The notes under the pieces: generated by a model | Database searches by the model: none | The model's input: only the letters and a program-made list of their open reading frames with translations | What the model was told of the DNA's origin: nothing | Part shown: positions 59,330-64,000 of the stretch, piece by piece | How positions within the stretch are numbered: position 1 is the stretch's first letter | Layout: every line of letters starts with the position of its first letter | NCBI RefSeq assembly: GCF_001931755.2 | Contig: NZ_CP015510.2 | Span: 248,001 to 312,000, forward strand | DNA from: Wolbachia endosymbiont of Folsomia candida | GTDB taxonomy: Bacteria; Pseudomonadota; Alphaproteobacteria; Rickettsiales; Anaplasmataceae | DNA: 64,000 bases | Direction of reading: 5' to 3' | Program-made: the position numbers and the translations under genes

Positions 59330-60956
59330 TAGATTAAAGTTAGAAAAGGAAGGCCGAGAAGAAGGGGTTTTAAGGAAAACTCTTGAACTAATAAATGGCA
59401 GTAATGTTACCCAAGGTAATACAATCCATGTTGCATCTGTGTGGGGATACACAAGTAAATATGATAAGTTAATTGATGATTTTTATTTTAATTCAACTTA
59501 TATATACAGGGAACCGTTTTTTATAAAGGAAAGTATTCCTTTGCACTTGCTTGCTGAAAACGGTTATTGTGAGGCAATTCGAAGGATACTAACACATATA
59601 GAAGAACATTACCAAGGTAAATTGGCAGAAGCTGTTAATGTTGAGGATAATCATGGTCAAACACCGTTGCATATTGCTGCTGAAAATGGAGAATTGGATG
59701 TAGTAGAATATTTAGTAGGTAAAGGTGCTAATATTCACGCTGAGGGAAGTGTCTGGACTCCGTTACACACAGCTGCTTATAGTGGAAAATTAGACGTCGT
59801 CAAGTATCTTATTAACAAAGGCGCTGGAGTTAACACTAGAAATAAATATGGTGGTACTTCACTACATAGAGCTGCTTATAGAGGGAATTTGGATGTTGTG
59901 GAATATCTAGTGAACAAAGGTGCTGATATTAATGCTAATGCTGTGGAGCCATTTCTTAATGGCACTCCTTTACATTTTGCTATATGTGGTGAAAAACCAG
60001 AAATGGCAAAATACCTGATCAATAGTGGCGCTGATGTTAATGTTAAGGACAAAGATGGTAGAGCTATTCTACATATTGCTACCGAAAATGGAGAGTTGGA
60101 GATAATTAAGTGCCTTACTAGTAAGAATGCTGATATTGATATCAAGAGTAAGTATGCTGATACACCATTGCATGTTGCTGCTTATAATGGAAAATTAGGT
60201 GCGGTAAAATATCTTATCAGTAAAGGTGCTGATATTAACGCTAAAAACAAGAGTGATAGTACACCGTTACACTCTGCTGCTGAGAGTGGTAACATAGATA
60301 TAGTAGAATACCTCGTTAAAAAAGGTGCTGATGTTAAAGCTAAAAACAAAGGAGCATTTTTCAGTGGTACTCCTCTACATATGGCTGCTTTACGTGGAAG
60401 CTTGAAAATGGTAGAGTACATGGTTAGTAAAGGTGCTGATGTGAATGCTAAGAACAAATATAATGAAACTCTGTTGCACTATGCTGCAAGAAGTGGAAAT
60501 TTAAAAGTAGTAGAGTATTTTTTTGAAAAAGATACTTGTTTTAATATTAAGACTAAAATTGGCAATACTTTATTACACTTTGCTGTTAGAAGTGAAAGGT
60601 TAGAAGTAGTAAAATATTTTGTAGAAAAAGGTATTAATGTTGATATTAAGAACAAACAAGATGAGACTCCGCTGTTCTATGCTGCTAGAAATGGAAATCT
60701 AGGAATAACAAAATATCTTGTTGAAAAAGGTGCTAATGTTAACGCTAAGGATAAAGATGGGATGACAGCATTGCATTATGCTGCTATAAGATGGAGGGTT
60801 GATATAGCAAAAGTGTTGTTAAAGTACAACGCAGATATCAACGCTAAAAATAACGAGGGAAAGACAGCATTATATTATGCCACTAATAGTAATCATAAGG
60901 AGCTTGTAAAATTACTTTTAGCTCACAATGCAAATCCTATTTTCGAGTCTACTTGA
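59283..60956 (+). CDS. Ankyrin-repeat 3' part of the IS-split STAND gene
   Basis: Native sequence starts at 59331 (541 residues). The open frame can begin at TTG 59283 inside the IS, so translation is uncertain. After about 80 residues (including HLLAENGYCEAIRRI) there are about 12 ankyrin repeats with TPLHIAAENG, TSLHRAAYRG, TPLHVAAYNG and TALHYAAI motifs at 33-36-residue spacing, some with small inserts. The end is LLLAHNANPIFEST. As the C-terminal part of the NB-ARC protein this would be the ligand-sensing arm. Confidence 0.85.
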   Translation: MLVHLYGYSKILFTEPRLKLEKEGREEGVLRKTLELINGSNVTQGNTIHVASVWGYTSKYDKLIDDFYFNSTYIYREPFFIKESIPLHLLAENGYCEAIRRILTHIEEHYQGKLAEAVNVEDNHGQTPLHIAAENGELDVVEYLVGKGANIHAEGSVWTPLHTAAYSGKLDVVKYLINKGAGVNTRNKYGGTSLHRAAYRGNLDVVEYLVNKGADINANAVEPFLNGTPLHFAICGEKPEMAKYLINSGADVNVKDKDGRAILHIATENGELEIIKCLTSKNADIDIKSKYADTPLHVAAYNGKLGAVKYLISKGADINAKNKSDSTPLHSAAESGNIDIVEYLVKKGADVKAKNKGAFFSGTPLHMAALRGSLKMVEYMVSKGADVNAKNKYNETLLHYAARSGNLKVVEYFFEKDTCFNIKTKIGNTLLHFAVRSERLEVVKYFVEKGINVDIKNKQDETPLFYAARNGNLGITKYLVEKGANVNAKDKDGMTALHYAAIRWRVDIAKVLLKYNADINAKNNEGKTALYYATNSNHKELVKLLLAHNANPIFEST

Positions 60957-61004
60957 AAGCATTTAAATCCTGAAAAGGTACGTTAAACACGTTTTTTATT
61001 TGTC

Positions 61005-61033
61005 TTGACAATATATATGACATCATTTACGAT
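61005..61033 (+). promoter_or_regulatory. Promoter of rplU-rpmA
   Basis: TTGACA (61005-61010), 17-base spacer and TACGAT (61028-61033), about 31 bases before the rplU ATG. Confidence 0.55.
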
Positions 61034-61063
61034 AAAAGTTAATAACAATAATTTACATCTATA

Positions 61064-61366
61064 ATGTTTGCAGTAATTGAGACCGGCGGGAAGCAATATT
61101 TAGTAAAAAAGGGCAGTATAATAAAAGTAGAGAAATTAGAAGCCGAGGAAGGAAAAGAAGTAGAAATCAGTAAAGTGGTTTGTGTTTCAAATAATGGTTT
61201 GTCTTATTCATCTAATGTTACTGTTAAAGCTGAAGTATTAGAGCAGTGCAGAGGTGAAAAAATTATAATTTTTAAGAAGAAGAGAAGAAAAAATTACCGT
61301 AGAAAAACTGGTCACAGACAGCATATAACTGTTCTTCGCATTAATGAAATTAATCTTCAAAAGTAA
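61064..61366 (+). CDS. rplU: 50S ribosomal protein L21
   Basis: 100 residues. Large-subunit protein that contacts 23S rRNA. N-terminal [17 protein letters not shown] and the basic [16 protein letters not shown] segment are diagnostic. rpmA follows after 10 bases, the standard rplU-rpmA order. Confidence 0.96.
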   Translation: MFAVIETGGKQYLVKKGSIIKVEKLEAEEGKEVEISKVVCVSNNGLSYSSNVTVKAEVLEQCRGEKIIIFKKKRRKNYRRKTGHRQHITVLRINEINLQK

Positions 61367-61376
61367 GAGGTAAGAT

Positions 61377-61649
61377 ATGGCAACTAAAAAGTCAGGTGGT
61401 AGTTCCTGTAATGGTAGAGACTCCGCAGGTCGCAGGCTAGGGATAAAGAAGAATGGGAAAGTTATTCCTGGTAACATAATTGTACGTCAAAGAGGTACGA
61501 AATTTCACCCTGGAAAGAATGTTGGTATAGGTAAGGACCATACAATTTTTGCTAAAACAGAAGGTTGGGTTAGCTTTAGAAGATCAGCAAATAAGAAAAC
61601 TTTTATTGATGTCATCTCAATTGCTGATCGTGTTCAAGCTTCAGCTTAA
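61377..61649 (+). CDS. rpmA: 50S ribosomal protein L27
   Basis: 90 residues. Its N-terminus reaches the peptidyl-transferase centre. The [22 protein letters not shown] start and [21 protein letters not shown] are family-typical. The N-terminus has no extra cleavable prefix. tRNA-Ile follows after nine bases, probably on the same transcript. Confidence 0.96.
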   Translation: MATKKSGGSSCNGRDSAGRRLGIKKNGKVIPGNIIVRQRGTKFHPGKNVGIGKDHTIFAKTEGWVSFRRSANKKTFIDVISIADRVQASA

Positions 61650-61658
61650 ATAAATCAG

Positions 61659-61732
<74 letters not shown>

Positions 61733-62067
61733 TCACTCCTAATACGCGAACTCCTCTCTAGATTAATTCTAGCATAGCCAAAATCCCCTATATTAGCCTA
61801 CTTTTCATCCCTATACATACGACATTTCGTACCTAATTATTCCCCCCAAAATTCCCGTTTTTTCCCCATATTTGGTTAAATTTCTATTAATTTTCTCTAA
61901 AAGGTAGGACATTTTTGCCCATTTTAGAGAAAGTCAATAAGTAAATAATTAAATTTTCTATCACACTAAAGAAAAGGTTTTTCTTAAAATATTTTATTCA
62001 AAAAAATGTTGCTTTGTAGATAAATTTGCTTACCATAAAATACTAAATTGAGTATATCTATATAAAT

Positions 62068-62245
62068 ATGGTTTTATGCGATGATGAATTGCTCCATGCT
62101 ATAAAAAAGGTTATAGAGTTTATTAGCAAAGGTAATATTACAACTAATGACATGTCTCTTCTACTCTTAGCCGCTGATCTTAGCCGCTGAGTATGGTCAT
62201 CTAGATATAGTAAGGTATATTATGGATAAAGGTCTAAGGTTATAG
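62068..62245 (+). pseudogene. Short ankyrin gene remnant broken by a 13-bp duplication
   Basis: ATG at 62068 opens MVLCDDELLHAIKKVIEFIS... and stops after 40 codons. The stop is caused by a perfect tandem duplication of tcttagccgctga (62165-62177 and 62178-62190). Removing one copy restores a 54-residue frame reading LLLLAAEYGHLDIVRYIMDKG, clearly an ankyrin repeat, and ending at TAG 62243-62245. The rest of the gene is lost. The 61733-62067 spacer before it holds nothing else I can name. Confidence 0.7.
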
Positions 62246-62469
62246 AGGTGATATTCTACATAATATTATTTGTTGTTATTTTAATTATTTTTGATAGAGC
62301 AATGTAAAATAATGAACATTTTACGTTCTATTTGATATGTATGATCTATATTTCATTATGGAGATTTATCTTAAAATATAAAATAAAATCCAGTATAATT
62401 TAAAAGCAGCTAACATGAAAAGTAAGTTAACAGCATTTGAGAAGTGAGCTTGTGTGCTATGTTTTAAAT

Positions 62470-62889
62470 TTATTGTGATGAGGATAAGGACCTTATTAGT
62501 GAACGAACTGCCTTTCGTGACTCTTGACTCTTAATTTCTTTATATTCCCTAACCAACTCTAATATTTCTCTACTGCTTTCATCATCATTATGTTCAAAAC
62601 TACTCTCTTCATGTAGTTCTGTTGTTACTGGAGGAGTAGGAAGTAAAACTGCAAAATCAACAGACAACGCTGCGGCTATAGAATATAACCTTTCAATTGA
62701 AACGCTGTTTTTTCCAGACTCATATTTCTGTATTTGCTGAAATGTAATACCAACTCTCTTTCCCAATGCTTCTTGAGAAAATCCTCTTATCAATCGCCAT
62801 TCTTTTATTTTTCTTCCCATTTCAGGACAGCCAGTATCGGTTCTTTCCCCTGTACAGGAAGAGTCATTTTTCACATTGGTAATAGTCAT
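62470..62889 (-). CDS. XRE-family helix-turn-helix regulator
   Basis: 139 residues from ATG 62889, which has a gaggga ribosome site (the frame is open to 62937). An XRE/Cro-C1 type HTH covers about 25-80: MGRKIKEWRLIRGFSQEALG, KRVGITFQQIQKYESGKNSVS, IERLYSIAAAL. The C-terminus is acidic then basic. It is a DNA-binding regulator of the kind found in Wolbachia prophage and accessory regions. The target is unknown. Confidence 0.88.
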   Translation of the reverse strand: MTITNVKNDSSCTGERTDTGCPEMGRKIKEWRLIRGFSQEALGKRVGITFQQIQKYESGKNSVSIERLYSIAAALSVDFAVLLPTPPVTTELHEESSFEHNDDESSREILELVREYKEIKSQESRKAVRSLIRSLSSSQ

Positions 62890-63253
62890 TCTAGTCCCTC
62901 TTAAAAACTTAAAAAAAAGTTTACACTCAACCTGCATAGTATTGTAGGCTAAAAGTGTTGTAAAGATATTACTTTAATCTAATGATCCTAGAATTTTATT
63001 AAATTTTTCTTGCTGTTACATTCCAAGAGTACAACATAGAAACGTTATATTTGAGTAATTTTACTTTCTTAAAGTTTCTTGAATTACAGACTTTTTTTCA
63101 TGCTTAAAGGAAAGACTTATTGTAAAAAATATCTAGAGCTTTAAGAGTGTGGTCTAAGGCTTTTATCACCTACAAGATTCATATCAGCTTCTTTCTCTAC
63201 TAGATACAATCTCTAAGAATTTTATAACCTCTGGATTTTAAAAGATTGCTTGC
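62890..63253. other. Spacer between the regulator and the ankyrin gene
   Basis: AT-rich with no supported open frame, tRNA or repeat. Near 63170-63240 some ankyrin-like sequence may be present on the reverse strand but is not readable as a gene. Confidence 0.45.
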
Positions 63254-64000
63254 CTAATTAAGTTGCTCTAGGAATGTTACTACCCCTTTATGTTCATTTT
63301 TTTTAGCAAGGTCTAGTGGGGTAAAGCCTCCTTCATTTCTGAGATTGATGTTAGCACCATATTTAATCAGTAATTTTACTGCACCTAAATTACCCTTTCC
63401 TGCAGCATCATGTAATCCAGTACATTCATATTCTGGCTCAATTAAATTAACTTCTGCTCCATTTTGCAGAAGAAACTCTAAAATACTCAAATAATTTTTT
63501 ACATAGCCCTGTACAAAAGTATTAAAAATATCAGGATTCTTTGATATATAGTCATCAATTTGCTTAATCTCAATACCTTTTTCTATAAAAAACTCTATTA
63601 CTTCTGGATAATTTTTTAATGTAGTTTTTAAGTTAGATTCATACATATATAAATCACTATCACTTCTCCTTTCTAGGCATGGTAAAAGATATTCTATAAC
63701 CTCTTCACTGTCCATTAAAACAGCTTCCATAAGTGGTGTATGTCCTGTATCAGAAGTCATATTAGGATTTGCTCCGTTTTTAACAAGTAGTTTAACTATC
63801 TCCAGACTATTTCTTCTTATACCTCGAATAGCTTGTACAAGAGGTGTGTAATGAAAGTTGGTATTAGGATTAGCTTTTGCCATCAGTAATTCTTTTACTA
63901 TCGCTATATTATTTAATATTATTGCTCTCATTAATGGTGTTTTACCATAATTATCAATATCTGGATCAACTTTTGCTTTGAGCAGTAGATATTGAACTGT
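63254..64000 (-). CDS. Ankyrin-repeat protein, 5' end beyond the window
   Basis: The reverse strand is open from the stop at 63254 past ATG 63931 to the right edge (at least 248 residues). Upstream residues read YLLLKAKVDPDIDNYGKTPLMRA, an ankyrin repeat, so the true start lies outside. About six repeats are visible, including HYTPLVQAIRGI, GHTPLMEAVLMD, TGLHDAAGKGNL and FTPLDLAKKNEH, with a weaker stretch in the middle. The C-terminus FLEQLN is complete. No signal peptide can be assessed. Confidence 0.85.
   Translation of the reverse strand, partial: TVQYLLLKAKVDPDIDNYGKTPLMRAIILNNIAIVKELLMAKANPNTNFHYTPLVQAIRGIRRNSLEIVKLLVKNGANPNMTSDTGHTPLMEAVLMDSEEVIEYLLPCLERRSDSDLYMYESNLKTTLKNYPEVIEFFIEKGIEIKQIDDYISKNPDIFNTFVQGYVKNYLSILEFLLQNGAEVNLIEPEYECTGLHDAAGKGNLGAVKLLIKYGANINLRNEGGFTPLDLAKKNEHKGVVTFLEQLN

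Overview
The window is AT-rich and is almost certainly a Wolbachia chromosome (Anaplasmataceae, Rickettsiales). Indications are the 23S-5S rRNA pair with no 16S gene beside it, P44/Msp2-type surface proteins, many ankyrin-repeat proteins, several insertion sequence (IS) families, protein-coding palindromic elements of the Wolbachia type, and reduced alphaproteobacterial housekeeping genes with long AT-rich spacers. The strain cannot be fixed from sequence alone.

Layout. 1-1370: 5' part of an ankyrin gene carrying an in-frame palindromic element. 1461-7204: three tandem copies of an unrecognised gene cassette (promoter, gene, hairpin terminator), the third split by an IS4-family (IS50-type) element. 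7272-11087: tRNA-Asn, gpmI, fabD, rpmE, nadK. 11195-12655: a membrane protein with a disordered N-terminus. 12795-16324: one short hairpin repeat that has taken three different IS elements. 16436-30041: iron-binding protein, radC, tRNA-Val, a cation diffusion transporter, a large unknown protein, plsY, two Na+/alanine symporters, rho, another IS inside the same repeat type, and mgtE. 30196-39707: prfB (with +1 frameshift), mrp, prs-gatC, an MlaE/MlaF transporter pair, petA, gyrA, ruvX. 40422-45222: two P44/Msp2 proteins, nrdA, a methyltransferase. 45427-48530: 23S and 5S rRNA. 48648-56440: ybeY, rimM, ccmB, a dksA-like gene, an overlapping operon (exported ankyrin protein, pentapeptide-repeat protein, gmk), and gatB. 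56482-60956: a large nuclease / NB-ARC ATPase / ankyrin gene split by an IS5-family element. 61005-61732: rplU, rpmA, tRNA-Ile. 62068-64000: an ankyrin gene remnant, an XRE regulator and the 3' part of another ankyrin gene.

Most genes are single-copy translation, replication, lipid, nucleotide and transport functions of an obligate intracellular bacterium. The accessory layer has three parts: host-interaction candidates (ankyrin, P44/Msp2, disordered membrane protein, tandem unknown family), IS elements, and short hairpin-bounded repeats. The most interesting locus is 56482-60956. Conceptual removal of the IS and one TA target duplication restores one reading frame of about 1196 residues. Its order is an N-terminal PD-(D/E)XK-like nuclease, an NB-ARC switch ATPase and about a dozen ankyrin repeats, which is the architecture of a STAND sensor-effector.
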